A stretch of 64,000 bases of DNA from the NCBI GenBank assembly GCA_025738555.1, contig JAOVFP010000013.1, positions 3,839,910 to 3,903,909 on the forward strand. The letters run 5' to 3'. The notes beneath the pieces were generated by a model. That model did not search any database, was not told the origin of the DNA, and was given only the letters and a program-made list of their open reading frames with translations. Numbering within the stretch: position 1 is the stretch's first letter; every line of letters starts with the position of its first letter. Position numbers and translations under genes: made by a program. Source of the DNA: Cyathus striatus. Taxonomy: Eukaryota > Basidiomycota > Agaricomycetes > Agaricales > Nidulariaceae. Below, in pieces: positions 12,861 through 25,611 of the stretch.

Positions 12861-15800
12861 CTACATACGACGAACAACAGCAACCTGAAAGTCCCATCCT
12901 CCAACAATGTACTTCACCTCCAACAGCCGTCGCATCTCTCTCCACCCGCTTCCCCCTTCCATCGACCCCCCGCTCCGGTCAACGTACACAAAATCAGCAG
13001 GCGAGATCAGCGACCGAAGAAGACTCCCAATCAGGAATGCAATCAGCGCGACCACCACCAATGTCGACAACGTGAACATCTTCCCTCCATGGCCTACAAC
13101 CACCTCATCCACCGCTCCAAGCCCTCCAGGCACCTTCCTGGGGGGGCTCGGGGATCCAGGCGCACTCCCCTTTCGACTACTTCCTCCTCCAAGACTTTGC
13201 AAAAATCCAAATCCAAAAAGCCGCGCCCCTCCCCCACCCACTACCCCTGTCTCCTCCCCGGTACCAGGTGAGCTTTCCAATGTTGCCTGTCACGTCAAAT
13301 GTCAGCATCTACATACCAAGGTAAAACTACAAAAAAATGTAAAAAAGATAGATAACAACGTGTACGATAGTAATGCGCGTGTTGCAGATAGTAAAAACAC
13401 CCAATACACACGCGGCTCCGTGCCGTTAATCTCCTCGATACTGCGTGCTCTTCAATGACCTCTTCACTAACACACACCGCTCAAATGACACCCACCACCT
13501 CGCCTCATGCACCACTATGTAGCTCACGAGACGCCTCGTGAACAGCTACGCACTCCAAACACAGACTGTGCCCCCAGCCCACGCAGCACTCCCCGCTCCT
13601 AACCTCCACCACCACACAGGAGCACCAGAGGAACGAAGAAAAAAAAAACACAACAAGGTGAAATTCACTTCATTTCAAAACGAAATGAAATGAGAAGACA
13701 GAAGCCGCCCTCGCAGCTGACTTCATCTTCCCTGTCACCTTCCTTCGCCACATAGGAGCAGCAATCAACAAACGCTCGAGCGCCTCGGCCCCGGAACCAT
13801 ATCAACATCGCACCAGCAACTGCCGTCTCCCATCCACCCAATTCCTCTCCTCTCAGTCCTCCCTCTCAGTTCCTCCCCGTTCTCAAGCCCCTTTAGGCCG
13901 CGGGAAGATCATCAGAGAGAAAGGAAACTGCACTGGTCAGTCGTGATGGATATCACCACATCACCTCCTCGGTGGAATACACACAGAACAAAAAAGCCAA
14001 AAATAAGCGTAACCTCTGTCGTAACAGGAAAGGGGCACAAAAAGCAAAAATGACAGAAACAAGAAAATAAGCAACACTCACCCCATCGTCTTTCTCCTCC
14101 ACCACCACAGGTACCTCCTCACTCTTCATCTCCAACACATTCTCAGAGACAACCACTTGCGGTCTGAGAGCGGAAGGATCAACGAGGGCAGTAGCAATCC
14201 CGAGTGGCGCAGTCAATTCACTAGGCAACGGCTCCGCTTCATTCGGGGCCCTGGAATGGAAGAGAACAAAAGGCTAGATAAGAGACATGAAAAGAGGGCA
14301 ATCGCAACGACAAACCTGGACAAAACACTAGCTTTGCCAACCCGATCGTCCAGCAGCTCTTCCCGTCCTAGCGTCGTCAATCCCTCCTTCTCGGTGGTCA
14401 CGGGCACCGAAACACCGTTTACTTCCACCACGTCCTTATTCTGCATTTCCGTCGATTTCTCCCTGGGAGCTACACGCAAGTTCAAGATCCATCCGTCACC
14501 TTCAAGTGTTTCCATCCACTTGGGTCGGGGCGGTGCGGTGCGCACTTCCCCAGTCAACGGATCGCGCACGGTCGAAATCTGATATTGTGCAGTGGGCAAC
14601 GTAAGCCGAAGCAAATGACGCGTAGGCGACTCCGAGCTAAGTCCAGAAGAATGCAGCGGTGACGAAGGGAGCGTGTAAAGCGTCGGACTGAGCGGGAGCG
14701 TAGTACCCTCCGTAGACATAGACAGCGAAATATACTTCCCATCCCCTTCCCTAGTCCTCGTATTGAGCGAAACAGTATACCCATCGGGATACATCTTCGA
14801 GTCCACAACAACCTCCGCAACGACCAAATCCGTAGGAGGCTTAACTTCGCCTTTGAGATTAAACGCTGACGTAGACGCACGTCCGCGAAGCGACCCAGTA
14901 GGAGTACTCGGGATCCCATTCCGTGAAACTTCCGGTGAATACGAAGACGAAGGAGCTCGCTGTCGCGCAGGCCGGGGAGACGTAGGTGTTATCGTCGTCG
15001 TAGAAGATGTCAATGACGGACTGCCATCCAAAATATCACTCCCCACCTCCACCTCCTCCAATGGCGGACTAGGACTGACCCTCATTCTCTTCCCGGCAGG
15101 GGCAGGCGACCGTGCATCCCTCCCCTCCATCTCCTTTACTCCCATACAAACGACAATCCCAACCTCATACATACCACTCTCAACCTCACACTTAGTCCCC
15201 AAAAGCACCCTCTGCTCATCCCTCCGCCTCAACTTCCACGCATAACTCGCCAAATGCTCATCCAGCTTCTTCTCAGCAATGACCAAGGCAGGAGCCGGTA
15301 ACCTAGTGATCGGCAACGGTGATATAGCCCTGATATAACTCTCAACTGCAAGAATACACCGGGGCAGTGCGGCATTGATCACCCCATTCACAGCAGCAGG
15401 AATAGACCCCGCATAATCCACCGCAACCAGATGTGTACACCTCGTCGACGGAATCGCATAATTCTCCTTGGTATACGGGTCGAGCGTCTCCAGAATCCAC
15501 GCGTCTAGATACACGCGCCCAATAGGCAACGCATAGGAATTGTACTTCTCCGGGGCAAAAGCAACAACCGAATCAGGAGAAAACGACGCCGAAACGCAAA
15601 AAATCGCATTCCTAGACCCATTCGACAGTTCTGCCACATCCCCAGCAACCGTATTCCTCCTCGAAACAGGCGCAGGCGCATTTGCACGCGCGACCACATC
15701 CGCCAAATAAAACCCGCGATCCCTAAACGGGAACCCGCCCTTTGCAACCAAGAAAGACGTAGAACACCCAGAGCCATATGACTCAAACACAACGGACGAA

Positions 15801-18800
15801 TCAAACCTGTCGTCCCACTTCCTCCTACAATCCGGCTCGACAACTACAGCAGCAATTTCCTCCGCAGACACGCCTTCAATGACCTTGACACCCTTATGCA
15901 CAGGGATAACAGGTGAGATCTCTGGTGCAAGCTTGCGATGCACCGGCAAGCCCTTATCGCTCACCAACACCCACCCCTCAGCTGACGAACTGGCATGAAA
16001 ATCCTGCGTCCACGAAAGCGCCTCGAGCGCATACTGCATAGGCGGCTTGGAAGCAGACGGCACAGACCCAACACTCGACGCAGGCGTCATGGCAGCAACA
16101 GCCTGCTGCGTCGTCGTGGTAGCCTGATCCACCGCATACGTGAAAAATCTCGCAAGAGGACTCGACATCTTCGGCGCAGAAGCCCACGCCGCAATTGTAT
16201 TCACCGCAGACGTTCCCGAAGACACTTCCTCTCCATTTCCCCCCTCCTCCGAAGCACTCCACTCTGCCCTCCGTTTCTTAACAGCACCAACAACAGGCGG
16301 CTGATCAAGTGGAATCCTCGGCGGCTTAACCCTCTTTTGCTGCTTCAAAAGCTTAATCTCGCCCTCGGGCAACTCCTCCACATCCACCTGGATCTTCGCC
16401 CCATTCACCATAACCAATCCCTTCTCCTTCCCAGGTGCCCGACGTACAATCGCCTGAAGTCGTTCATCATCCACGAAAAGCGCATCATGCGTAAGCGTCA
16501 GCCACAGTCCCCCACCCTCCGCAGACAACCTATGCCTCCTCAAACACGAAATAGTCTGCGGCGGGGGGTCGACAACAATATCCAACGAACTCGCCCAGGT
16601 ATCAATATCACACCTAACTTCACACTCGATAACAGGCAACCCGCCTCCATCATCGCCCGACTCCTTCTCCTTGTTCGTCAACGCCGCGCGCCGAATGGCC
16701 GAAGGCTCATACTCAACTCTAAAACTCCCCCTGTCGTGATCATACCGCATCTCATTAGCCTTGCCTCCTGCAAGACGCGTAACAATAGGCGGTCCACCGC
16801 ATTTAATCGCAAAGTCGCCAATCCCAGCGAGAGTATTGATCATCTGTGTCGGTATAGACGTCTTGTTCGTCCACCCCTTCGGATCGGACTGCTCCAGAAG
16901 TGTCAGAAGCGTGGTAGTAGGTGAAAGCGCCTCGATCGCCCATCCTTGCAAATCAACCTGCGTTCGGATGATATTGGGATCCACAGGAGGGATGTTAGGG
17001 AACAAATGTGGATCATCAGCAGAGAACGCAAAGACATGTATCGTAGTAGGCGACTTGTACACCGTCTTCAACACTACAGCGTCGCGCCCACTAAATCAAA
17101 AATAGAAAAGTGCAAATAATAAAAGAGCAACGGATCAGCAAACCACCTCCAAACCACAAAACCCAACCAACTCACTTGACAGGCCAAGCTGGCTTAGTTC
17201 TAAAATGCCACAACTCAGTCAGCTCATTCACATCCTCGAGCAGAACTGCGTCTTCATGTTGTCTGTCCCAGTAGGCTCTAGCACCAGGCGAAACGACAGC
17301 GCCATACAGATCCCAAAGTCCGACCCCAACGAAAGTCGCCTCAGCACGGTAAACGACAAGCGTGGGATCAATCGAATCAAGCTGAGTGATGGACACGCCT
17401 CTCCCTTCGGTAGCTTGGAAGCAAAGAAGCATATGTTAGCTCAATCATTCCATCCACTAGAACATAACAAATGTGACAATGGAAATCGGGAATAGAAAAT
17501 GGCGGTGGGTAGGGGATGGAATAGGAAATGCAAACTGGACTGAAACACTTACTTCTTCTCCACTTTGCTTCTGGCTCTTGCAACAACGACGAGAAGTAGA
17601 TATAGTTCCTCTTCACCCTCGACAAGATGGTCTTTTCCGCCGCAGGACTCCGCTCGACACCCTGTGGCCGTGATTGCATCTGCAAAGTCGATGCGGACGA
17701 CACCGACGCTCCACTGCTAGTGGTAGCCATCGTCTCGGTCGTCTGAAAACTCCTCTCCGCCGTACTCGCAATATCCTGCAGAATGGGTTGAGGGATGGTA
17801 TAGCTCGAGGGATCCCTGTCTTCTGTATCTTGAATAGATTTTGGTATGCCATTTAATCGTAGCCCGCGTGTGCCTCCAGACGCCTCGATGACCAACTTTA
17901 CTTTGAGAACGGAGTGTTCATCTGTAAGCTGCGCGTGAGTGAGCCGGAGCATAATCTGATCCGGCGTAAATCCTGAAGAGCAACTTCGAAAGGCTTGGGC
18001 TGTCCAAGGAAGATTTTCCACCTCCTCTGAAGACGCTTTAAGCGAAACCTGCACCTCCCATCCGTCGGGGGATGGCAACACGCACTCTAGCGAGCGCGTT
18101 AACCGCCTACATTCGCGCAACGCTTGGACTTCATCCATGCCATGTCCCTCCATCACAGCAGAATGGTCTTCATCCTCGGGAATAATAGAGTAATCGACGG
18201 TAAGTGCCTCCCGGTCAATCTGGTACCGTATGCGGTCTATTGAGACTCCGTTGCCGTATCCCGCTAATTTGGGCACGCGTCCGCCGCGTTTCATGACGGT
18301 CTTGAACAAGCTGATGGTCATTGTGGATAATTGCTGCACCAAAGCAGAAGTAGATGATCCGAAGCCCCATAAGGCTTTCAGATCGTGTTGCCAAAAGCAC
18401 GTTATGCGTATCTTTCCTCCCTTTTTCTTATCTTCCGGGGTGGTAGGCGAGGGAGGCTGGGGTTGGATATGTTGTATGCACCATGCAAATACTAGATAGA
18501 CATCAGAGGAGACAGGCTTCGATTCCAAAGGACATACATTTGATATGTGACCTGACGAAAGGCGGGGAGGGTCTGAGATATGCTGGTTCGTCAGGCGAGC
18601 GGGGTAACGACGTTGAGATATCGATGAGAGTGGTGGTGTCGTGAAAAGTTCGTGATATGGTTACGGCATCCCTCGGACTAGACGCGTTCAACACATGCTT
18701 TCACAACATTTTACGGCCAACTCACTTTACGGGCCACCCCAGTGAAAAATTAGTCTTTGCAATCCTGGCGGAGCGATCAAACATCTCAACCAAATGCGCG

Positions 18801-19184
18801 TCCTCAACTGCGGGATCCCACTCCTGCCTCAGCTCGGGCGTCGTCAACACGGCCTTCCATGGCTCGAGTGAGACGAGCTCGTCGCCGGTGGGAATGTCCA
18901 GTACAATGCGGTAAATGTCGTCCCCGGACGCAGTACTCCGGTGAACAATGACGTCCGCAAGCTCGGGGACAAAAGGCGCCCTGGCCTTTCCTTTCTTGGA
19001 GGCTGAATCTGGTACGGAGAGTCTTTTCCAGTCTGCGGCGGGGGATGTGAGGAGATGTCTGAAGCGGGCTTCGGCGTCGTTGAGGGAGGTGTACCATGAC
19101 TGGCGTAGTCTGCCACGCAGCAGGATGATGTCAGTGGATTTGTTATTATAGAGTGAGGAGGAAGAAGGACCTTGAGCCGTCCAT
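12861..19184 (-). CDS. Triple START-domain lipid-binding protein with a C-terminal membrane segment
   Basis: Probable lipid-transfer or lipid-sensing protein anchored in a membrane. Exons: 19184-19171, 19109-18726, 18677-18538, 18491-17553, 17413-17176, 17090-14316, 14250-14082, 13286-12861; every phase agrees, giving about 1,694 residues without a frame break. Three START-like regions can be followed: residues about 1-250 (SWYTSLNDAEARFRHLL ... SLGWPVNPRDAVTISRTF), about 490-700 (LWDLYGAVVSPGARAYWD ... WPVNGRDAVVLKTVYKS) and about 850-1150 (GVKVIEGVSAEEIAAVV ... RKWDDRFDSSVVFES). Two share the START-typical WPVN-x-RDAV motif. Near the end lies one hydrophobic helix (LSTLVVVALIAFLIGSLL). The first exon codes only five residues. 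The last intron (14081-13287, 795 nt) is far longer than the rest, so the join to the final exon is the weakest part of the model. Shares a 227-bp divergent promoter with pyridoxal kinase. Confidence 0.85.
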
Positions 19185-19411
19185 CGGAATAGTTGAATAA
19201 TGTACAGAAATTAGTAGTAATTATGAGAAGAGGAGATGGGATGGGGAGGGGAATGGGGAAAGACGAGTGGGGTGGTGGTCACCGTCGGTGGTGCAGGCAG
19301 CAAGCGCGTAGGTGGCGTGACCACAATTATCAGCTTCTATTTTTGGGTCCGTGACTCAATCAAGACCCGATAGATAATTCAATTCCCGTCTTTGCACTCT
19401 CTGTGACTCTC
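19185..19411. promoter_or_regulatory. Divergent promoter between the START-domain gene and pyridoxal kinase
   Basis: Only 227 bases separate the two start codons, which point away from each other, so both promoters must lie here. No TATA box is evident. Confidence 0.5.
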
Positions 19412-20565
19412 ATGGCAAAAGCAGCAGAACGTGTTCTCAGCATCCAGTCGCACGTCGTGTTCGGCTACGTCGGCGGAAAAGCGGCGGTGTTCCCGCTGCA
19501 GTGTCTAGGCTACGACGTCGATGTAAGCCAGGTGCTTCTCGCGCCCTGCCCGCCTCAGATCTAATCTCCCCCGTTCATTTACCAGGTAGTCAACACCGTC
19601 AACTTCTCCAACCACTCTGGGTATGGCAAGACCGGCGGCACAAAGGCCACTGCTGCAGAGCTCAACACCATGTTCGACCTCATGGAGCACAACCAGATTC
19701 TTGTCCCCCGCAGACTTCTGACTGGATACATCCCCGGCGCGGAGGCTCTCGGTGCTGTAGCCTCCCTCGCCACCCGTCTAAAACACGCAAAGCCAAGTAT
19801 GATCTACCTCCTAGACCGTATGTCCCCCTCCTCTCCTATATACTAAAAGACTAACACCCCGAAGCGGTCATGGGCGACGCAGGCCAGATCTACGTCGCCC
19901 CAGACGTCGTCCCCATCTACCGCTCCATGCTCCCCCTGGCCACAATAATAACCCCCAACTGGTTCGAGGCAGAACTCCTCACCCAAATCCAACTCACAGA
20001 CTTTGAATCCCTCCGATCCGCCCTCAAATCCCTCCATGAGATTTCCCACGTCCCAAACGTCGTCATCTCCTCCATCCCCCTCAAGCCCTGGCTCTTGTCC
20101 TGTCTCCCGGAATCTCTAAGGCCAGGGGACACAGACCATCTCCTCTGCATCACCTCCTCCGTCTCCCCCACTTCATCAACGCCAATCGTCCACGCCCAAG
20201 TGGTACCTACCATCCCAGGATACTTCTCTGGAGTCGGCGACCTATTCTCTGCTCTCATCCTGGCGCACTACCACCCAGACATCCACGTGGAAGGTTCCAC
20301 CCCTGTCTCAACAGCTGCAGCACAAGCGCTCACAAAAACACACGCCCTCTTGGAAATAACACAGGAATACGCCATGACCCTCCCCGAAGAAGAGCGTCTC
20401 CCGACAGACGACGAACTAGACGAGGCCGACCCCATGCGCAAGACCCGCCGAATGCGCGGCAGAGAACTCCTCCTCATCCAAGGACAAGACATCATCCGCG
20501 GCACCTCCCTAGACGAAACCAAGATTAGACATTTATTCCCATGGGATGGATTCTGGACTCTATAA
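19412..20565 (+). CDS. BUD16: Pyridoxal kinase
   Basis: ATP-dependent phosphorylation of pyridoxal, pyridoxine and pyridoxamine in the vitamin B6 salvage pathway; cytosolic. Exons 19412-19522, 19586-19817 and 19865-20565 in phase, 347 residues, normal length. Family features: N-terminal [23 protein letters not shown], the substrate-side [25 protein letters not shown], and [12 protein letters not shown] followed by the [15 protein letters not shown] loop, whose GxGD carries the catalytic aspartate. The start ATG follows a short pyrimidine-rich leader and is the first ATG in frame. It is the homologue of yeast BUD16. No disruptions are seen. Confidence 0.95.
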
Positions 20566-20672
20566 ACCGTCGTGGAAAGGAATATAGAAATACCTTATGG
20601 ATTATATACAGCGCTTATACCTCTTAATCTGTAAAACAATTCAAATCCATTTATGCAGTACTGATACAAGTC

Positions 20673-22225
20673 CTAATTCTCTCCCCTATTAAGCTTATCC
20701 AAAGACCTAACCCCCTCCTCGAACCACTCCTCCCTCGATATCCAAAACTCGGACCGCGCCTTCATAATATCAGCCAACACCGCCCCACCAAGGAACACCG
20801 CGTGCTTCCTTCGTGGCGGATCCTCAATGCGAATCTTGAATTTCTAGCATCACCCGTTTTAATGTAAACCCCACATCAGATATGAAACGTAAACGCACAT
20901 TCAGCCTCGTAGGATCACCACCCAACACACGCGTAAGATACAACTGCTTCATCTCCTTCTCCAATCGACTAGGAAGACCAGGGTACATGCTTGATCCCCC
21001 CGAAAGCACAATATGCTTGTACAATTCAGACCGTATGTCCACTGCTGCGTTTTGGATCGTTTGGAATAGCATTTCTATTCTCATTCAATTCAACAACTCG
21101 ATCTTGCGCTAGAATGAATGAAATGAACGCACCTGCTACGCCGGGCTGTTCGACATCGACCAGATGCGGTTGGAACATGCATTCGGGCGCCTCGAAGCGT
21201 TCGGAGCCTACTTTGATCGTGCGTCCATCCGGGAGCTAGCACAATTCTCAGAATCAAATATCAAAACACAACCTATCCCACTTACAGTATAACTCTCCAC
21301 GAGTACTGTAGTCTCCTCCGACAAGCGCGTGTCCAAATCCAGATCATAACTTTCCACCGATCAACACAGAGCTATAGGAAGGATAGAACAGAACGAACCT
21401 GACATAACACAGTTTCTCCTTGATCTCGCGGACAGTTTCGAAATCGGCAGTCCTGTTAAACGCGTACCCGCGCATGAGGAGGAGCTTAATGAGGTACCTT
21501 GTCACGTCTCTTCCAGCAATATCCAGTCTTCGTGTGAGATGCGGGAGGGAGAATCCCCCGTACACGGGTACAATGTGCGTTACACCGTCTCCGGAATCGA
21601 CCACCACACCGGTTGTTAGTCCTATTCACATTCAGCCTCCTTTTCCTTCTCTAATCCAAAGAAAGAACACACCCTGAGCATAAAGCGTTAATACAGCCTG
21701 AATGGCAACATGCACGCCCTCAAAGCCATACTCCTCAAACATAACTTGACACATCCTCTCCCTATTCACTTTAGGATTCATCGGGGGCTCTGTGAGGAGC
21801 ACCCTGCGCCCCCTAGGGTCGATTTTAAGCTTCTCGTCAAAGGTGTAGTCCCAGAGGAGCTTCATGTCTTCCCAGTTCTTCACTATTCCATGCTCCATGG
21901 GCTGGGTTACTTGGAGATAGTTACGGTTCGCAGCAGCGTCATCGCCGATCATGATGTCTTTGATAGTTGTAGCACCGATGCGCTCTTCAGCGCGCAGAAT
22001 GGGGCGACCTATAATCGATGGAAATACTATTTCATTTTGTTAACTTTTTCATCTAAAAAGATATGAGTAGGGAAATGTACCATGTTCTGGGAAATTAGAA
22101 CCTGCATATCCGACTTTGACGAACTGGCGCAGCGCGTCATTTCGTTATCGCGCTAGACGAGAGGGGCATGATCGGGGACTTACACCTGTGCCATTGTCTA
22201 CTACCAATGGGATCTCTGTGTCCAT
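20673..22225 (-). CDS. ARP2: Actin-related protein 2, ARP2/3 complex subunit
   Basis: Subunit of the ARP2/3 complex that nucleates branched actin at endocytic sites. Starts [14 protein letters not shown] (22225-22184), then [14 protein letters not shown], and continues over at least six exons. Actin-fold marks: [39 protein letters not shown] (phosphate 2 loop), and [18 protein letters not shown]. The tail [19 protein letters not shown] and the final DKLNRGEN are typical of ARP2 rather than actin. The last intron (donor after TRLN) must be removed to join KFKIRIED; reading through it ends early. About 390 residues, no frame break. Convergent with pyridoxal kinase; only 107 bases separate the two stop codons. 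Confidence 0.95.
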
Positions 22226-23864
22226 TGTGCCAGGTCGTTGAAGGGGGAGGTGGGCGAGATATCGAGCTGATTAGTAGTGGACAATTCGGAACTGTGGAGG
22301 ATCTACTGGGTGTGTGTTTGTGAATGTTTGAAGTTGGGGCCGTTGGCGTCTTGGATGCACTGAAGTTAAGCTGAAGTCACTCAGTCTCAATTGACTCTGA
22401 CTCATCTCTACTTCAATACTCTAGCTGAAGATGTAATGGAACATTTACATTCACTGAATCTTTTAATGCGTTCTTCATTTACCATCATCATCCGTGAACT
22501 GAGCAGCATTCCAGGAAGCAGTACGATATCTGGGACGCGACTTCATTCCAGCTTCTAACAATTTGGAACGCGTTGCATTAGAAACGATTTGACCTAACCG
22601 AGCAATTTGCTAAGTTTCCATTCCGTCTCTTTCACGCTCTTTAGTTAGTCGTGTTAAAGGTTATGAATTCTTCGATGTTGACTTCAGAGACGATGTTTAT
22701 CCTTTTCGAGAACATTCACATTGAAACTTTTACACTTTTCGTGTGCTTACTTGCGCAGGGTGAAACTAGCTCCCTTTGGTCCAGATAGCAAAAGTCCCGC
22801 CCTAACAAAATCGCTGTTAACACTCCACCGATACTCCCTAAGTTCATTGGACTTTCGATTCCTTATCTTTCAATCCGGTCAAGATGGATGCGAATAATGC
22901 TTGGGCAATTCTAATTTCTCAGCTAAAGTTCACGTTTCGAGTTGTTACGGAAGAAATTAATTCATGATACCAGTTTACATATTCAAGTGCCAATGCAAGT
23001 AATCTCATGCGTTTCAGTTCACGGAATGATATCCCGTTATAGGCTAATAACTGCCTGAATATCCTCCGTGGACGGTCTCGAGGACCCGGTTGGTCTTTAT
23101 GGAGTACTCACTTATACACAACGCCGAAAACAGCCGGCCCCGGAAGAGATTCTGGAACATGACACACCATGATCGCTGATGCACATTGCGCTGTACGCGT
23201 ACTGACTCTGGGGGTGACTTCGTGAGACGACTATGACTTCTGTGGGCACAATTTACAAGTTCCATGCGGAGTTTCAGCATCCAACTGCTTGCGACGTGAG
23301 GTCAATTATGTATCATTACGGCGGAGTAAGCACGCCATAAATTTCATAATGACAGCTAGCGGGATTTTAGATTGGTTTCAGACCATCAATATGTTCCGAG
23401 TACCATGTCATGTTGTCTACTCTGTTCTTGAAGATGGTTCTCCTTGTTGTAAATTTAAGGAAGAGTTGAACCATATTTTGTCAAGGAAACAGAGTGGAAA
23501 AACAGTTTCCAGAGGTAGAGAAAGACATGTGGTCGGGGAGATAGGATTGGGGTTGTCCAGACGACAGATGGAGAAAGCGTGATACGAAATTCCCAAAAAG
23601 GGAGCAGAAAATGATCATCTCGGTCTCGTGACCATCAGAGCAGTTGGATTGGTCGGGGCATGCTTTGGTGTCACCATTGTTTTCCTAACTTTCCTTCTTT
23701 CCTCTCGTCGTCTTTTGCCTCTTCCCTATCGTCCTCGACGGCGCCTCAAACCTCTCCTTCATTCTTCACGATCTTTCGCATTATTCTCTCTTTTCACTCA
23801 TTTTACTTTCCTCAGGCGTCCTCAAGTCCGCTTTAGTACCGCCTTAATTTCAGAAATAATCGCC
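22226..23864. other. Intergenic, promoters of ARP2 and of the mucin-like protein
   Basis: No gene recognised in 1.6 kb. Open frames such as 23289-23582 show no known motif and no splice chain. The stretch 23690-23830 is pyrimidine-rich on the plus strand and is probably the leader or core promoter of the gene starting at 23865. Confidence 0.5.
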
Positions 23865-25611
23865 ATGAACCACCAATTCGACCCACGGCTTGTGTTGCAC
23901 CACCGTAGAGGTCTTGCTCTTCGCCAAACTAAGGACACAGCTGATGATGATGTGGAGGATGATCCATTAAAGATTATAGAGAAGAGTACGTGTAGCCATT
24001 GTCCTGTGCCTGATTAATCCTTATTGTTGTGACCAGCTACTACTACTGATGCAACAACCACAACTACGCCTCTTGTAGTAGTTAAAACTACTGTTTCAAG
24101 TACTACGGCGGTCAGCGTAACTCCTTCAACTACAAGTTCCCATGTTATTCCGGCGGTTGCTACCCCTTCGACGAGCGCAACTGTCCCCTCGACGTCTGTT
24201 GGCGTAGCTGCCCCAACATCATCAAGCTCAGCTGTTATAGCTGCCCCTCCCGCCAATACCAACGCTGCCTCTAGCGCATCAGCCATTATCGTACGCGCTT
24301 TCAGTTAAACTTCCTTATCCGCATGCTGAAATAGACTTTTATCCATCCCAGCCCGTCGCAGGTACCACAAGCGCACCAGCCGCCTCTAACACCAGCACGA
24401 CCCTTCGTGCTCTGAGTAGCATCAGCCAAACTTCCAGCAGCTCTGCTGCAAGTTCTAGCGCTTCGTCGGCTGATAGCACCGCAAGTGACGACGACTCATC
24501 GAATGGAGGTGCTATTGCAGGAGGTGTTGTCGGCGGCTTGATTGGTTTTGTTGCATTGTGTGCCTTTGTTGCATTTATAGTGGTACGTCTGTTTTGATAT
24601 CGTACATCTTTTTTCTCTCCTAATATTTTTGAATAGCGTCACTGGCGCAAGAGACAACGAGCCAGAACTGGATTCAGCGCTAACCAATTCCGCCGCTCAG
24701 CCCTGCTATTGGATGATGATAAATCTACCAAGGCTTCAACTATTTCTCCCCGCCCTCCCAGCATGATTGAACGACGCGCAGCGGCCACTCCTGCCATCCC
24801 TAATGCGCCCTCTATGGCTTATGGACCACACTCCGATCAGCTCTCCCAATTCGGCGGTTCAGAATTCAGTCATTATGCAGGGAGTGCTGCAGGTGCTGCC
24901 AGTATGCAATACGGTGCTCCTGCTCAACAGGATTCTTATGGCGCTGCCCCCGGAAGGTACGATGTTCCCGGCAGATATGGTACCCCCAACCCCGGACCGT
25001 ACGGCGGAGCTCCTGTTGGATACAATATGCCCCCGCAATTTGAGCAATATCCTGCCTTGGACCCCTATGCGTCCAACGTAGCCGCTTACGGTGCACGACC
25101 CGGATATGGTGGATACGGTGCTCCTGACCCCCGCTTTGGTCACCCCACAGCCCAACAGTATTCTCAGTACAACAATATCCCCCCTGCCCATCAGTATGGC
25201 TATGGGCCTAATTCTGGTCAGTCTGTGGCTCCCCAGCTTCAGCTCCAGCAGAACGAAGGATTCGCCAACCCGTTCGCCGCCGCCGCTCAAGCACCATCTT
25301 CTCCAAGCAATACATCCCCTACGCAGGAGCCGTACATTCATCGTCAGAACAGCTTGACTCACAGCTCGCCCCGCGACAGTGATGCCAATGATGTTCCTCC
25401 TCCTGCGTACGTCGACGATGTGTCGTACGCTAATGTGCAAAGAGATGTAAAAGTCAGACCTCAGCTGGCTGTTTCCAATGCAGGGGATGATAGTACCACT
25501 GCTACATCCTCGTCATCTGGACCTAGGAATGCGAATGCTAATACGAACGATATGCGTCCGGTTTCTTCCCATACTGTGTACGATCCTTCGAACGCATACG
25601 GTGGGATGTAG
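23865..25611 (+). CDS. Single-pass membrane protein with S/T-rich ectodomain and long proline/tyrosine-rich tail
   Basis: Architecture is that of fungal surface sensor-like proteins, but no named family is evident. Exons 23865-23985, 24037-24290, 24352-24582, 24637-25611 in phase; 526 residues. Residues about 40-190 are Ser/Thr/Ala-rich and would be heavily O-mannosylated if exported. Residues about 192-218 form one membrane helix (GGAIAGGVVGGLIGFVALCA) followed by the basic stop-transfer RHWRKRQRAR. The cytosolic tail (about 300 residues) is rich in Y, G, P and Q with PPAY near residue 460, a possible WW-domain ligand. No cleavable signal peptide is visible: the N-terminus MNHQFDPRLVLHHRRGLAL is short and basic, so a type III orientation or a missed upstream exon is possible. 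Confidence 0.8.

Noticed and set aside
14157..16924. Plus-strand frames opposite the START-domain gene
   Set aside because: They lie antisense to one 2.8-kb exon with clear domain content and have arginine-rich shadow composition.
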